DNA of 64,000 bases from Oryzisolibacter propanilivorax (GCF_900103645.1 NZ_FNHP01000004.1:62001-126000); one strand, 5' to 3'; counted from the first letter of the stretch, positions 35,991-45,576 are shown. Program-made: numbers and translations. The notes: generated by a model from the sequence alone, not told the origin.

Positions 35991-36275
35991 GGCATACACC
36001 TTGGTGGTGCCCTGCCCGCTCTGGAAAGGCGGGAACAAGGCCGGTTGAAATCCGGACGGGCCGCGAACGCCTGGCGCCGCGCCGCCCAAGAAGCTGCAGC
36101 TTACTGTACCTGCCGCCCGCCACCCCGCGCCTGACCGGTGCTGTTTCCATCCCTTACCGCCGGGCCCGGCACGGCCCCGCCGCGCAGGCGGCCGCGTCCG
36201 CGAAAGGGCCGATGGCCACCATCGGCGACAATCCACCGCTGCCTTTTTGCCCAGCCCTGACCCAGAAGATCTTCC

Positions 36276-36818
36276 GTGACGCCGCCCTCTCCCTCCCGTC
36301 CCCTGTTTCCCAGCAACGCCTTCGTCCACAGCGCCTACGAACATTGCGCACGCATCTGCATCGGCTTGCTGACCTCGCGCGGCGAGATGGCGCCGCAGCT
36401 GTTCCTGGTGGGCGCGCCCGCGCGCGGGAACGACGCGGCCACCAGCAAGGTGGCCAGCGCCGGCGAGCAGGCCCTGGCGGCCTTCCACGCCGACGAGGCC
36501 GGCGCCCGCCAGTTGCAGTCCTGGATTGGCCAGTTGCTGGATGCGCGCCAGCCCCAGGGACAGGCCCTGGCCCAGCAACTGGGCGCGCCGCTGGTGGCCG
36601 TACACGCCTGCCATGTGCTGGCCCCGGCGGGCAGCGCGCCGGCGTGTGCCCCGGGCCTGCAGCCGGTGCTGCACGCCGACGGGCGCGCGCAATGCCTGCT
36701 GCTGACCGTACACACCGGCGCATACAGCCAGAGCGCCTGGATACCGCTGGGTCGCGACGAGAACGGCACCGTGCGCCTGACCATCGCGCCGCTGCCGCCG
36801 CTGGCAACGGACGCATGA
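36276..36818 (+). CDS. Hypothetical protein, 180 residues
   Basis: A GTG start gives a 180-residue soluble protein with no signal peptide and no family I recognise. It contains CARICIGLLTSRGEMAPQLFLVG, a Gln/Ala-rich central helix and a strand-rich end (CLLLTVHTGAYSQSAWIPLGRDENGTVRLTIAPLPP). The third-position GC pattern fits coding on this strand. It is divergent from the small protein gene and followed by a family A repeat. Confidence 0.55.
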   Translation: MTPPSPSRPLFPSNAFVHSAYEHCARICIGLLTSRGEMAPQLFLVGAPARGNDAATSKVASAGEQALAAFHADEAGARQLQSWIGQLLDARQPQGQALAQQLGAPLVAVHACHVLAPAGSAPACAPGLQPVLHADGRAQCLLLTVHTGAYSQSAWIPLGRDENGTVRLTIAPLPPLATDA

Positions 36819-36840
36819 CGCAGGCGAAGATTCACCTCTT

Positions 36841-36896
36841 GCTACAAGAAACATAGCTGCAGACCCTTGCACAACAACGGGCCGATGGCGTTCTGG
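36841..36896 (+). repeat. Family A double-hairpin repeat, copy A10
   Basis: GCTACAAGAAACATAGC hairpin, then ACCCTTGC..AACGGGC and a GGCGTTCTGG tail; fills the gap between convergent genes. Confidence 0.65.
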
Positions 36897-36913
36897 CCCT
36901 TGGTACGCAGGAA

Positions 36914-37144
36914 TCAGAGCTTGAGCGTGTCGCCGTGCGCGGCCTGCATCTGCTGCAATGGCGTGGGCAGGTGCGCGCGCAGGGCCGACAGATAAGCGTT
37001 GCGCGCAGTCTGCACCAGCGCCGTGTCGCGCTGCAGCTCGCGCAGGCGGTTCTCGGCGGCGATCAGCATGTCCAGCTGCTGGCGCGCCTCGGGGCTGAGG
37101 CTGTCGGTGTCGAATTCGCGGTCGTCGATCTTGATGGTGGGCAT
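36914..37144 (-). CDS. DUF6447 small protein
   Basis: 76 residues starting MPTIKIDDREFDTDSLSPEA, the conserved opening of the DUF6447 family, followed by a long amphipathic helix (RQQLDMLIAAENRLRELQRDTALVQTARNAYLSALRAHL). The function is unknown; the helix suggests a small coiled-coil or chaperone-like protein. It lies between the secretion operon and the adhesin gene, which suggests a role with the secreted proteins (inference). The longer upstream frame has no similarity, so ATG 37144 is used. Confidence 0.75.
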   Translation of the reverse strand: MPTIKIDDREFDTDSLSPEARQQLDMLIAAENRLRELQRDTALVQTARNAYLSALRAHLPTPLQQMQAAHGDTLKL

Positions 37145-37466
37145 GGCGGTATGCGGGCTTTTCACGAAAGTTGCGGGATATGTATGCAGGCCGCATAGGC
37201 TTGGGCGGAAGCTGCGGCCAGAAGACCTTGGCAAGACGCCTCCTGGGCGATCGTTGGCCAAACAAAATTCCTCGCGCACTCAGGGAAATATAAGCGCTGC
37301 ATGCAGAAGCTGCCCTGCGGCATCTTGATAGAGCCACGTCAATCGGTGAAAAGCGGCGCGTATCGCCCTCACGCATGACATAAGGGGCCTTACTTGGGCT
37401 GCCCCCCTCCGCACCCCATTCCGCCACCGCCGCCCTGCCGATCCGGTTACATCCAGAAAAAATTTC

Positions 37467-37495
37467 TTGGCGAACTACACCAGAAATTTGATAAT
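37467..37495 (+). promoter_or_regulatory. Sigma70-like promoter of the adhesin gene
   Basis: TTGGCG and GATAAT separated by exactly 17 bases; the transcript would start near 37502, leaving a leader of about 140 bases. Confidence 0.55.
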
Positions 37496-37502
37496 TTGCA
37501 GC

Positions 37503-37520
37503 ACTTTTGTTTACAAAAGT
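37503..37520. promoter_or_regulatory. Perfect dyad at the presumed transcription start
   Basis: ACTTTTGTTTACAAAAGT: 8-bp arms around two bases, at about +1. Its place suggests a repressor operator or a 5'-end mRNA hairpin. Confidence 0.45.
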
Positions 37521-37640
37521 CTTCCTGCCGCCTGCAACTCCTCCTCTTCCATACCGAATGCAGCTTGCACCGCTGGCTGCACTTGCACCCCTTCCGCCCA
37601 TCAATTTCTCGGGGCATCTCCTCTTCTCTGAAAGTGTTCC

Positions 37641-40600
37641 ATGGCATTGACCTTTGCTGACCAGAATCCGCTTTCCTACCAGGAAGGCTCCGGCCCGGTT
37701 GTCATCGACAGCGATATCACCATCTCCACCAGCGGCTCTGAAGACTTCAGCGGTGGTTACGTGGACTACTCCATCACCAGTGCAACGGGCACGGAGAAGC
37801 TGGCGATCAAGACGGTCGGTAGCCTTGCCTCCGTAGCCACAGCCAGCGGTGCGGTGTCCGTGTACGACGGTGCGGTTTACCTGGGCAACGGCGGTACAGC
37901 CACCGTGATCGGTATCGTTGACCTCGTGAAGAACGGCGTGGTGTCGGCCGGCAACCCTGCTGGCACGCTGCGCGTCAATTTCTCCAACGCCTTTGTCAAT
38001 GGCAACTTCGAGGACGACAGCGTTGGCGCAACCGCCGTGACCGGCTGGACCCTTGGGCCTCTGAACCAATTTGTGCATCTGGACGGCGTATCCCAGATTG
38101 CCGGGCAAGCCACCCCGAAGGACACCACCTGGCCGACCCAGAACGCCAACCAAAATATCTTTGACAACGTCACGGCCACCAGCAAACCTGGTGCGGCCAG
38201 CATCGTCTCAGACAACGGTGGCAAGGCACTGAAACTTGACACCGGGAACATGAGCATCAACAAGGGCTTCGGCGTGGTGCGAGGCCCCTATGTGTACAGC
38301 AATGGCACGGTGGCACTTCAGGCAGGTGACCAGATCAAATTCGACTGGAAAGCCATCGCTGGCGGCGATGCCTACGATGCCTACGGCTACATCGTCAATA
38401 CCAAAACCGGCGCCACCATCACAATCTTGGACGAAACTGGAACGTCCAGTGGCGGTGGCACCAACTGGGCAAACAAAAGCGTCACCCTCGGCGCAGGCGA
38501 GGAAGGCACCTATCGCTTCGTTTTCGTGGCCGGCTCGTACGATCTCACAGGGGGTCAATACGTTGGCGGTGCGCTGCATATCGACAACGTCGTTGTCACC
38601 CAGCAGCACCCTGCCCCCGCCCTGGGCGCCAGCGTGATCGAACACCTGACGGAGCAGGTGACCTACGAAAACACCAGTACAGACTTCGACGTCAATACCC
38701 CGGCCGCGATCAACCGCACGTTCAACGTCGATGCGGTGGACGGCGCCGCTGTTCCTGGTCACCACACCAGCAGCAACACCATCAACCTGGGCGACCAAAA
38801 CAGCGCCCCCTACTTCAACACCCCGGCCAAGCACAGCGCCGGTGACGAAGAAAACCCGCAAGCCGTCAGCCAGACAGTGAGCGCCTGGTTCACCAGCGTT
38901 TTCAGCGACCCCGACAACGTCACTGGCACCACGACCGACACGCTGGCCGGCGTGGTCATCACTGGCAACCCGACGCCTGCCACCAGCGGCAAGTGGGAAT
39001 ACTCGCTGGACAGCACCGATGGCACGGATGGCACTTGGCAGGATCTGCCCGCCGGACTTTCGTCTGCCAACGGCTTGGCGCTCGACACCAACGCCTACCT
39101 GCGCTACACCCCGGAAAGCTCGCCTGGCACGCACACCGCCGGCACCGGCACCCTGCAGGTGCATGCCGTGGACAATTCGGGCTATACCGATGCCAACACG
39201 CCCGCCGTGTCGTTCACCGGCGATGCAGCGTCGCCCCAGTACTACGACACCACCACCGACTCCGACTTGCACTCGCCCGTGTCCAAGGACGCGTCGGCCA
39301 TGCTGGCGTATGTCACCAGCTTCAACGGCGCTCCGGTCATGGCGGACGCTACGGCATCGGCTGGCCTGGTCAGCGGCCCGATCCCGGTCAGCCCAGCGCT
39401 CGCGCCGCAGTGGACGGCCGCGCAGCTGTATGACCAGGTTGGCGGCACCGACACGCCGGACAGCCTGACGCGCGACACCAGCGCCGAAGGCTGGGCCAAG
39501 GGCATCGCCCTCACCCATCTGGAGACAGTGGGCGGCGGCACCTTCCAGTACTCGACCAACGGCGGCGCCAGCTGGACCAGTGTCGCCACCCCGAGTACCG
39601 TGACCGCCAACAACGCCTTGCTGCTTGCCCCCGACGCACTGCTGCGCTACCTGCCGGACGCCAGCGACGCCGCGGGCGACACCGGCACCTTCCAGTATGT
39701 GCTGTGGGATGGCAAGCCCGGCTCCGGCACTTCGGGCGGTTATATCGATGCTTCCGCCCGAGGCGGCCAGACCGGATTCTCGATCGACGAATCCAGCGCG
39801 GTGACCATCCAGGTCACGCCGCCGCCGGCGCCGGTGACGACCACCGCCAGCATCGCGTCGATGACCAAGGACACCGGCGCCTCGGCCACTGACTTCATCA
39901 CCAACGACGGCAGCGCCGGGCGCACCCTGGGCGGCACGCTCAGCGCGCCCCTGGTGGCGGGCGAGCAGCTGATGGTGTCGTTCGACAACGGCACCACCTG
40001 GCAGCCCGCCACCGTCACCGGCACCAGCTGGAGCGCCGTGGACAGCACCGTCCACACCGACAGCTGGGTCATCCAGACACGCGTGAAGAACGCCACCGAC
40101 CTGGGCCCGGTGCAAAGCCAGAACGTCACGCTGGATACCACCCCGCCCACTGCCCCCACGGTGGATTCGCTGATCCTCGGCACCGGCCGTCCGGTCCTGC
40201 AGGGCCATGTCGGCAGCACCCCGCTACCGGCAGGCGAGACCCTTACTGTTGCCTTCAACGGCGCCACCTACACCAACGTGCCGGTGGTAGCCGACGGCAG
40301 CTGGAGCATCGACACCGCCAGCGCCACGCCCACCAGCGGCAGCCTGGGCAGCCTGGTGGCCGGCCAGGCATATGACGTGGCCGCCAAGGTGACCGACACC
40401 GCCGGCAACGTCTCGTTCGACGCCACCGGCGGTGAATTCCGCCGCGACCCGCTGCAGCCCAAGAGCGGCCCGGGCGACTTCGAATACACCGTGCCCAGCC
40501 AGACCTTTGCCGGCAGTGGCGGCCCGGGCGGCCTGACCTTCAGTGCCACCCTGGCGCCCGCCGGCGGCAGCGGCGGCCCGGGCGCTGGCACACCCCTGCC

Positions 40601-42302
40601 CTCGTGGCTGGTGTTCAACCCGGTCACGCAGACCTTCAGCGGCAACCCGCCAGCGGGTGTGCCTTCGCCCCTGACGGTGCGCGTCACGGCCGATGACGGC
40701 GCTGGTCATCAGTCCTACGTGGATCTGCCTTTCGTGTTTGCCAGCACCAACGATGCCCCGGTGATCGTGATGCCCAGCCCGCTGCCCGCATTGCCCGCAC
40801 CCGGAACACCCACCAACCTGGATCTGACGGTGTACGACGCCGACCCAGGCGAAATCCTCACTGTCACCCTGTCGCCCGAGAAAGGCACGCTCAGCGGACT
40901 CGTGGACGCCGATTCCAGCACGCCCGGCATCCAGCTCATCGGCACAGCAACGCAGATCAACGCCGCACTGGCCGGCGCGCTCTTCACCCCCAGCGCCACC
41001 GAGGATTCCTGGGTCAACATCAGCATCACCGACGGCCATCTGTTCGCGCCGATCAGCAGCGCCTACCAGTTCGCGCCTACCGGCACCGGCGGCACCGACA
41101 ACGGGCAGTCGCACGACACCGACCGTGACGGCATCAGCCAGACCGTGGAGAACCAGGCGCCTGGCCTGCCGACCAACGGCTCTCTGGGCAACCGCGGCGA
41201 CGGCAATGGCGACGGGCTGATGGACAGCCAGCAGCCGGATGTCACTTCGGCACGTTTCCTCAAGACGCACACCGCCGTCAGCCAGCCAGGCCAGGCGCCG
41301 GCTACGTTCGTCACGCTGGTGGCGGATTCGCGTGCCGGCAAGATCGATCCGGACGACGGCTCTGCCCGCATCACCCAGCTGCAACAGGGCGACGCGCCCG
41401 CCGACCTGCCGGCCGGGTTTGAATCGGCCCTGGGCCTGCTGCACTCCAGCGTGCGCATCAGCACCTGGGGCGGCAGCGAAACCTTCAGCCTGTACGTGGA
41501 AGGCGGCCAGGCCATCAACGGCTATTGGCTGCAGGACCAGGAGGGCGCCTGGACCAACCTGGCCAGTGCCGAGCTGGGTGGCCAGATCGTGCAAGAGGGC
41601 GGCAAGCAGCGGCTGGACTTCCAGATCACCGACGGCGGCGCCTTCGATTTGGACGGCCAGGCCAACGGCGTGATCGTCAGCGCCGGCAACCTGGGCTGGT
41701 ACACCCAGGCCGATGACAGCGACAACATGCTCGACGCCCCGCCGCCGGGTGCCGGCCGCGTCGTGGACGGGCTGGACGGCACCGACACACTGCGCGTCGC
41801 GCAGGACCGTGGCGACTTCGAGCTGCACCACAGCGCCAGCGGCGAGTACCAGCTGACGCGCCTGTCCGATGGCGCCGTGCTGGGCCTGCGCAACATTGAG
41901 CGCCTGCAGTTCCAGGACGGCACCCGCCTCGCCCTGGACTTGGACGGCGCCGCCGGCACCACCGCCAAGCTGATCGGTGCCCTGGTGGGCACCCAGGGCC
42001 TGGCCGATACGGCGCTGGTGGGCGCGGTGCTGGGCGTGGTGGACCAGCCCTTCACGCCGGCCCAACTGGCCAACCTGGCACTGCTGGCCCTGGGCAACCC
42101 GGACGCCCACGCCACCGGCCTGCTGGTGTGGCACAACGTCATCGGCACCCCCATCACGCCGGAGATGCTGCACGAGCTGAACGCCTACGTCGCCGCCGGC
42201 GGCACGGCGCGCGACCTGGTGCTGTTGGCCGCCGACTACCAGCAGAACCTGGACAACGTGGATCTGGTCGGCCTGGCCGATACCGGACTGGCGTTCGCCT
42301 GA
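37641..42302 (+). CDS. Giant Ig-like surface adhesin, probable type I secretion substrate
   Basis: 1553 residues without a Sec signal. An N-terminal beta-rich domain (about 100-330, NGNFEDD..GWT..HIDNVVVTQ) resembles a carbohydrate-binding sandwich. Next come repeats of the SFTGDAAS / LRYTP..HTAGTGTLQVHAVDNSGYT kind, Ig-like domains (about 733-933), a cadherin-like domain (about 943-1034, PSWLVFNPVTQTFSGNPP) and a Ca-binding TSP3-like segment (about 1151-1200, DTDRDGIS.., GDGNGDGLMDSQQPD). The C-terminus (from about 1376, DGLDGTDTLRV.., IERLQFQDGTRLALDL) is typical of type I exported proteins. It is acidic and Asp/Thr/Gly-rich. The secretion genes lie just upstream. Confidence 0.85.
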   Translation: MALTFADQNPLSYQEGSGPVVIDSDITISTSGSEDFSGGYVDYSITSATGTEKLAIKTVGSLASVATASGAVSVYDGAVYLGNGGTATVIGIVDLVKNGVVSAGNPAGTLRVNFSNAFVNGNFEDDSVGATAVTGWTLGPLNQFVHLDGVSQIAGQATPKDTTWPTQNANQNIFDNVTATSKPGAASIVSDNGGKALKLDTGNMSINKGFGVVRGPYVYSNGTVALQAGDQIKFDWKAIAGGDAYDAYGYIVNTKTGATITILDETGTSSGGGTNWANKSVTLGAGEEGTYRFVFVAGSYDLTGGQYVGGALHIDNVVVTQQHPAPALGASVIEHLTEQVTYENTSTDFDVNTPAAINRTFNVDAVDGAAVPGHHTSSNTINLGDQNSAPYFNTPAKHSAGDEENPQAVSQTVSAWFTSVFSDPDNVTGTTTDTLAGVVITGNPTPATSGKWEYSLDSTDGTDGTWQDLPAGLSSANGLALDTNAYLRYTPESSPGTHTAGTGTLQVHAVDNSGYTDANTPAVSFTGDAASPQYYDTTTDSDLHSPVSKDASAMLAYVTSFNGAPVMADATASAGLVSGPIPVSPALAPQWTAAQLYDQVGGTDTPDSLTRDTSAEGWAKGIALTHLETVGGGTFQYSTNGGASWTSVATPSTVTANNALLLAPDALLRYLPDASDAAGDTGTFQYVLWDGKPGSGTSGGYIDASARGGQTGFSIDESSAVTIQVTPPPAPVTTTASIASMTKDTGASATDFITNDGSAGRTLGGTLSAPLVAGEQLMVSFDNGTTWQPATVTGTSWSAVDSTVHTDSWVIQTRVKNATDLGPVQSQNVTLDTTPPTAPTVDSLILGTGRPVLQGHVGSTPLPAGETLTVAFNGATYTNVPVVADGSWSIDTASATPTSGSLGSLVAGQAYDVAAKVTDTAGNVSFDATGGEFRRDPLQPKSGPGDFEYTVPSQTFAGSGGPGGLTFSATLAPAGGSGGPGAGTPLPSWLVFNPVTQTFSGNPPAGVPSPLTVRVTADDGAGHQSYVDLPFVFASTNDAPVIVMPSPLPALPAPGTPTNLDLTVYDADPGEILTVTLSPEKGTLSGLVDADSSTPGIQLIGTATQINAALAGALFTPSATEDSWVNISITDGHLFAPISSAYQFAPTGTGGTDNGQSHDTDRDGISQTVENQAPGLPTNGSLGNRGDGNGDGLMDSQQPDVTSARFLKTHTAVSQPGQAPATFVTLVADSRAGKIDPDDGSARITQLQQGDAPADLPAGFESALGLLHSSVRISTWGGSETFSLYVEGGQAINGYWLQDQEGAWTNLASAELGGQIVQEGGKQRLDFQITDGGAFDLDGQANGVIVSAGNLGWYTQADDSDNMLDAPPPGAGRVVDGLDGTDTLRVAQDRGDFELHHSASGEYQLTRLSDGAVLGLRNIERLQFQDGTRLALDLDGAAGTTAKLIGALVGTQGLADTALVGAVLGVVDQPFTPAQLANLALLALGNPDAHATGLLVWHNVIGTPITPEMLHELNAYVAAGGTARDLVLLAADYQQNLDNVDLVGLADTGLAFA

Positions 42303-42360
42303 CCCACAAGGACCGGCAGCCGTTGCCGGGCCGTCAGGCCCGCACCAGCGCCTGGTCAGC

Positions 42361-42397
42361 AAAAAAGGGGACAGCAGCGATGCTGGTCCCCTTTTTT
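42361..42397 (+). terminator. Rho-independent terminator of the adhesin gene
   Basis: AAAAAAGGGGAC..AGCA-GCGA-TGCT..GTCCCCTTTTTT: a long stem ending in a T6 run, 59 bases after the stop. Confidence 0.9.
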
Positions 42398-42421
42398 ATG
42401 CGCCGGTGCCGGGTTTTCAAT

Positions 42422-42476
42422 GTTTTGAGGCCTTAGCCCTGATGAATCATGGGCCATAAGCTACATTTTTAATAGC
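42422..42476 (-). repeat. Family A repeat, copy A11
   Basis: Reverse copy: GTTTTGAGGCC, GCCCTGATGAATCATGGGC, then AGCTACATTTTTAATAGC. Confidence 0.65.
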
Positions 42477-42596
42477 AAAACTGTATTTCCCAGCCGGAGT
42501 TTCCCGAATCGCTCCCCGGCGGTTCATGCGCTTCTCGATGCACCTTCTGGGCATCGGAGTGGCTGGTGCTTTCAAGTAGCGCCGACCAGCCTCCAT

Positions 42597-42632
42597 AAAA
42601 AAAGCCGCCAGCCTAAGGGCCAGCGGCTTTTT
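42597..42632 (-). terminator. Rho-independent terminator of the S-layer-like gene
   Basis: Minus strand: GCCGCTGGC / GCTGGCGGC stem with a short loop followed by TTTTTTT, about 50 bases after the stop. Confidence 0.9.
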
Positions 42633-42681
42633 CGATGACTGACGCGACGGCCCGGCAGGCTGCCGCGTCAAGCCAACAGAC

Positions 42682-45201
42682 TTAGACGAACATGAAGTCG
42701 CCAGCAGCCACGGCTGCAGTACCCGACAGGAAGATCACCAGGTCGCCATCGCCCAGGCGGCTGTCGCCGTTGGTGTCGATGTACACCGTGGTGCTGCCAG
42801 CTGCGCTGACGGCGTTCACAGCGTACTGGACACCACCAACCGTGAAGTCGGTCGTTGCGCCCGTCGTCGTGCCGGTCGTCGCAATGTTGGTGAACAGATT
42901 GCTGTCGAAGCCGAAGCTGCGCAGGTCGATCTTGTCCTGAGCCGTGGTAAAGCCTGTCACCACGTCAGCGCCAGCTGCCGTCGAGCCAGTGTCGCCCAGG
43001 GCATACACCAGCACATCAGTGCCAACACCTGTCAGGTTGATCTTGTCGGCGCCAGCGCCGCCACGGATCGTGCTGACCGCATCCGCCACGGTGTTGACGT
43101 TGATCACGTCGGCACCTGCGCCACCCGTCACGGCCACGCCAGCCTTGGCCACCAGGGCTGCGTTGGTAGCAGGAGCAGTGGTGTTGGTGTCGTTGTTCGT
43201 CACGTTGACGGTCTGCACGCCGGTACCGGCGGAAGCGTCCACCGTCAGCAGCGTGTTGGATGTAGCAGCAGCACCGCCGAGGTTCTGAGCCTTGTCCACA
43301 GTCAGCTGGTTGGCACCGGAGCCACCCAGCTTGACCGTGGCGTTAGCCGCATCGGCCAGCGCGCCGAACGTGGCGGTGAAAGCACCCTTCACCTCGGTGG
43401 CGTCCACGCTGGTCAGCTTGGTCAGGTCATTCACGTTCTGCAGCGTGACCTTGCTGTCCGAGGACACCGTCAGCGTCTTCAGCGAAGAGCCCACATTGAT
43501 GTCTTGCACGGTCACCAGGTTGGATGCGACCACGTCGCTGAAGTCCAGGTTGATGGTCTCGACGTTGTTGCCGGTGTTGGTCAGTGCGCCGATGGTCACG
43601 GTGCTGTCCGCGCCCAGGGCGATGCCGCCGTTGTTGAAGGTGAAGTCGATGACGTCGGAAGAACCGGTGGCGTTGGCCAGGTTGAACTTCACACCACCGA
43701 AGGTGACTGCGCTGTTCGACACGGCGTTGTCTTGGCCCTTGCCCTCAAAAGCAACGGTCGTGCCAGACTTCACGGCGGTGACGTTGCCGAAGCCAGCGGT
43801 TTCGGCCACGGCCAGCAGCGTCACGTCAGCAGCGTTGGTCAGGTTCAGGTTGGTGCCAGCCACGCGGGCTTCCACTTCTTCCACGCCCAACAGCTTGGCA
43901 GCCTCGTTGGTGCTGACCGTGGTCAGCACCAGGCGGTCGTTGCCCTCGCCCAGGTCGAACTTGTCCACGGCATTCAGGTCGCCCGTCACCACGACGTCGT
44001 CGCCCGTGCCGGTGGTCACGGTCTGCGTGCGCGCTGCCGATGCGGCCACGTTCAGGAACAGGTCGCCAGTGGCTTCGCTCGCGTCCACGGTAGCAATGGC
44101 GTTGCTCAGGAAGCCCGTGCCAGCGGCCTTGGTGCCGACAGCCAGGTTCTGGTCGCCAGTGATGGTGACGCTGGTCAGGTTGTTGCCCGTGGCAACGTTG
44201 CCCAGCACGCTGGCGGCGCCTTCGGTGGTGATGTTCAGCTCTTCAACGCCAGCCACCGTGAAGTTGGCGGCCTTGGCCTTCACGCCAGCGCCGTTGACCA
44301 GCAGGTTCAGCGCGTCAGCCACGCCAGCCGTCACGGAAGCATTGAACGCCACCGTGGTGTTGGAGTTGGTGTTGCGGATCTGCACGTCCACCAGGTTCTT
44401 CAGGCCCTGGAACGCCAGCGTCGAAGTCTCGCTGGAGTTCACGTTGGCCACGGTCTTGACGCCGTTGGCATCGCTCAGGTCAAGCGTGGGGGTGGCGCCC
44501 TTGGCGTCGATGGAAACGATTTCCACGCCGTTCAGCGTCGGGCGTGTGGTGCCGCTCAGCAGTTGAGCGAACAGGGTATCGTTTTCGCCGTCGGTGCCCG
44601 TCAGGCGGTCACCGGTGGTCAAAGTCTGCTCGTCAACGCCGGTGTACTGGTTGTAGTCCAGGTAGCCGGTGAAGGTCTCGCCGGTCAGCACGTCGGTGAA
44701 GCGGGTCAGCGTGGTGGTGCCGGAACCGTCGTCGCCTTGCTGGGGCGTGGTGTTGGCAGGGTTGGACGAGTACACGAAAGCGTTCTCGACTTCCTTGTTC
44801 CACAGCTTGGCGGCCTCGGCGTACACGGCCTGATCGCCCGTGGCGTTCTCCAGGCCCGACAGGATGGTGGCCAGTTGCAGGACAACGACGCCGCGTGCAT
44901 CGGCACCCAGGCCTTGCGACACGATGCCGAAGTAGTCGGTCAGCTCTTCTTGCAGTGCCAACACGTCTTCGTTGGTACTGGGCAGCACACCCAGGTTGGT
45001 CAGCACTTGGGTAGCCAGGTCCGCATCGGAAACATTGGCGTACTGGGCGCCGAACTGCTCGGCGAAAGCCAGGTTCTGCTCTTGGGTGGTGCCGGCGGAG
45101 CCCTTCTGGCTCTGGAACACGGCATAGGCGGGGCTGGTATTGTTGAACGCGCGGTTCAGGGCGGCGACTGAGTAGTCGGTGCCAAAAATGGTCTGAGCCA
45201 T
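42682..45201 (-). CDS. RsaA-like S-layer / RTX-type surface protein
   Basis: 839 residues, Ala/Thr/Asn/Val-rich, with no Cys and no Sec signal. An N-terminal helical region (residues 1-150, TIFGTDYSVAALNRAF..) may anchor the protein to the cell. A long array of beta-helix-type segments (GVEIVSIDAKG.., LNLLVNGAG..) follows, then RTX-like nonapeptides (VTGGAGADVINV, IRGGAGADKINLTG). The C-terminal export region (GFTTAQDKIDLRSFGFD..DLVIFLSGTAAVAAGDFMFV) ends in hydrophobic residues. The layout matches Caulobacter RsaA. The ATG at 45201 has AAGGAAG upstream; a TTG six codons earlier is rejected. It is probably a main cargo of the nearby type I system. Confidence 0.85.
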   Translation of the reverse strand: MAQTIFGTDYSVAALNRAFNNTSPAYAVFQSQKGSAGTTQEQNLAFAEQFGAQYANVSDADLATQVLTNLGVLPSTNEDVLALQEELTDYFGIVSQGLGADARGVVVLQLATILSGLENATGDQAVYAEAAKLWNKEVENAFVYSSNPANTTPQQGDDGSGTTTLTRFTDVLTGETFTGYLDYNQYTGVDEQTLTTGDRLTGTDGENDTLFAQLLSGTTRPTLNGVEIVSIDAKGATPTLDLSDANGVKTVANVNSSETSTLAFQGLKNLVDVQIRNTNSNTTVAFNASVTAGVADALNLLVNGAGVKAKAANFTVAGVEELNITTEGAASVLGNVATGNNLTSVTITGDQNLAVGTKAAGTGFLSNAIATVDASEATGDLFLNVAASAARTQTVTTGTGDDVVVTGDLNAVDKFDLGEGNDRLVLTTVSTNEAAKLLGVEEVEARVAGTNLNLTNAADVTLLAVAETAGFGNVTAVKSGTTVAFEGKGQDNAVSNSAVTFGGVKFNLANATGSSDVIDFTFNNGGIALGADSTVTIGALTNTGNNVETINLDFSDVVASNLVTVQDINVGSSLKTLTVSSDSKVTLQNVNDLTKLTSVDATEVKGAFTATFGALADAANATVKLGGSGANQLTVDKAQNLGGAAATSNTLLTVDASAGTGVQTVNVTNNDTNTTAPATNAALVAKAGVAVTGGAGADVINVNTVADAVSTIRGGAGADKINLTGVGTDVLVYALGDTGSTAAGADVVTGFTTAQDKIDLRSFGFDSNLFTNIATTGTTTGATTDFTVGGVQYAVNAVSAAGSTTVYIDTNGDSRLGDGDLVIFLSGTAAVAAGDFMFV

Positions 45202-45576
45202 GAGATTCTTCCTTTGCAAAAAAAGATAAGTTCAAGCTACCAAAGATGGTGGCCTGGCAATGCCATGGCCTTTGCGGGCCATGGCACGAACGGAGCCAAC
45301 CAGCTTTATACACAAGTTGCACCGCGCCGCCCGCGCCCTGCAGCCACCGCCCAGAAGCAGAAGCACCATGGCCAGACAGACTTTGGCAGCCAACTCGGGG
45401 CGTAGTCTAGTCGCGGGCGCAGACGTTTTGAGGTGATGGCCGTCACACGACACATGCCATCAACGGCGCGGAAAGAAGTGTTGCAAACAGGCAACCCGGC
45501 TTGCGGTCCATTACAAGCGCAGAACTGCAGCCCCCTTGCAAGGCGCGGTACCAGCATCAGTGCTCACAGGTTTGCA
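45202..45576. other. 375-base upstream region of the S-layer-like gene
   Basis: Contains a strong leader hairpin (45261-45286) and, on the minus strand, a TATAAA box near 45305-45310 without a good -35. No gene recognised. Confidence 0.5.
45261..45286 (-). promoter_or_regulatory. Leader hairpin of the S-layer-like gene
   Basis: Perfect 10-bp inverted repeat TGCCATGGCC / GGCCATGGCA around 6 bases, 60 bases upstream of the start codon; likely in the 5' untranslated region. Confidence 0.55.

Larger units (their letters stand above)
37145..37640. other. 496-base regulatory gap before the adhesin gene
   Basis: The AT-rich segment 37440-37530 contrasts with the GC-rich surroundings and carries a sigma70-like promoter and a dyad. 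No gene is recognised in the gap. Confidence 0.55.
42303..42681. other. 379-base convergent gap with two terminators and a repeat
   Basis: Contains a terminator for each flanking gene and family A copy A11 between them. A 74-codon frame on the minus strand (42447-42671) overlaps the terminator and repeat and is not considered real. Confidence 0.7.

Noticed and set aside
38208-42362. Two long minus-strand frames (666 and 712 codons) opposite the adhesin
   Set aside because: Gly/Ala/His/Arg-rich translations without signals or motifs; the plus-strand adhesin has promoter, terminator and domain structure.
42447-42671. 74-codon minus-strand frame
   Set aside because: It overlaps a clear terminator and a family A repeat and has no ribosome-binding site or similarity.
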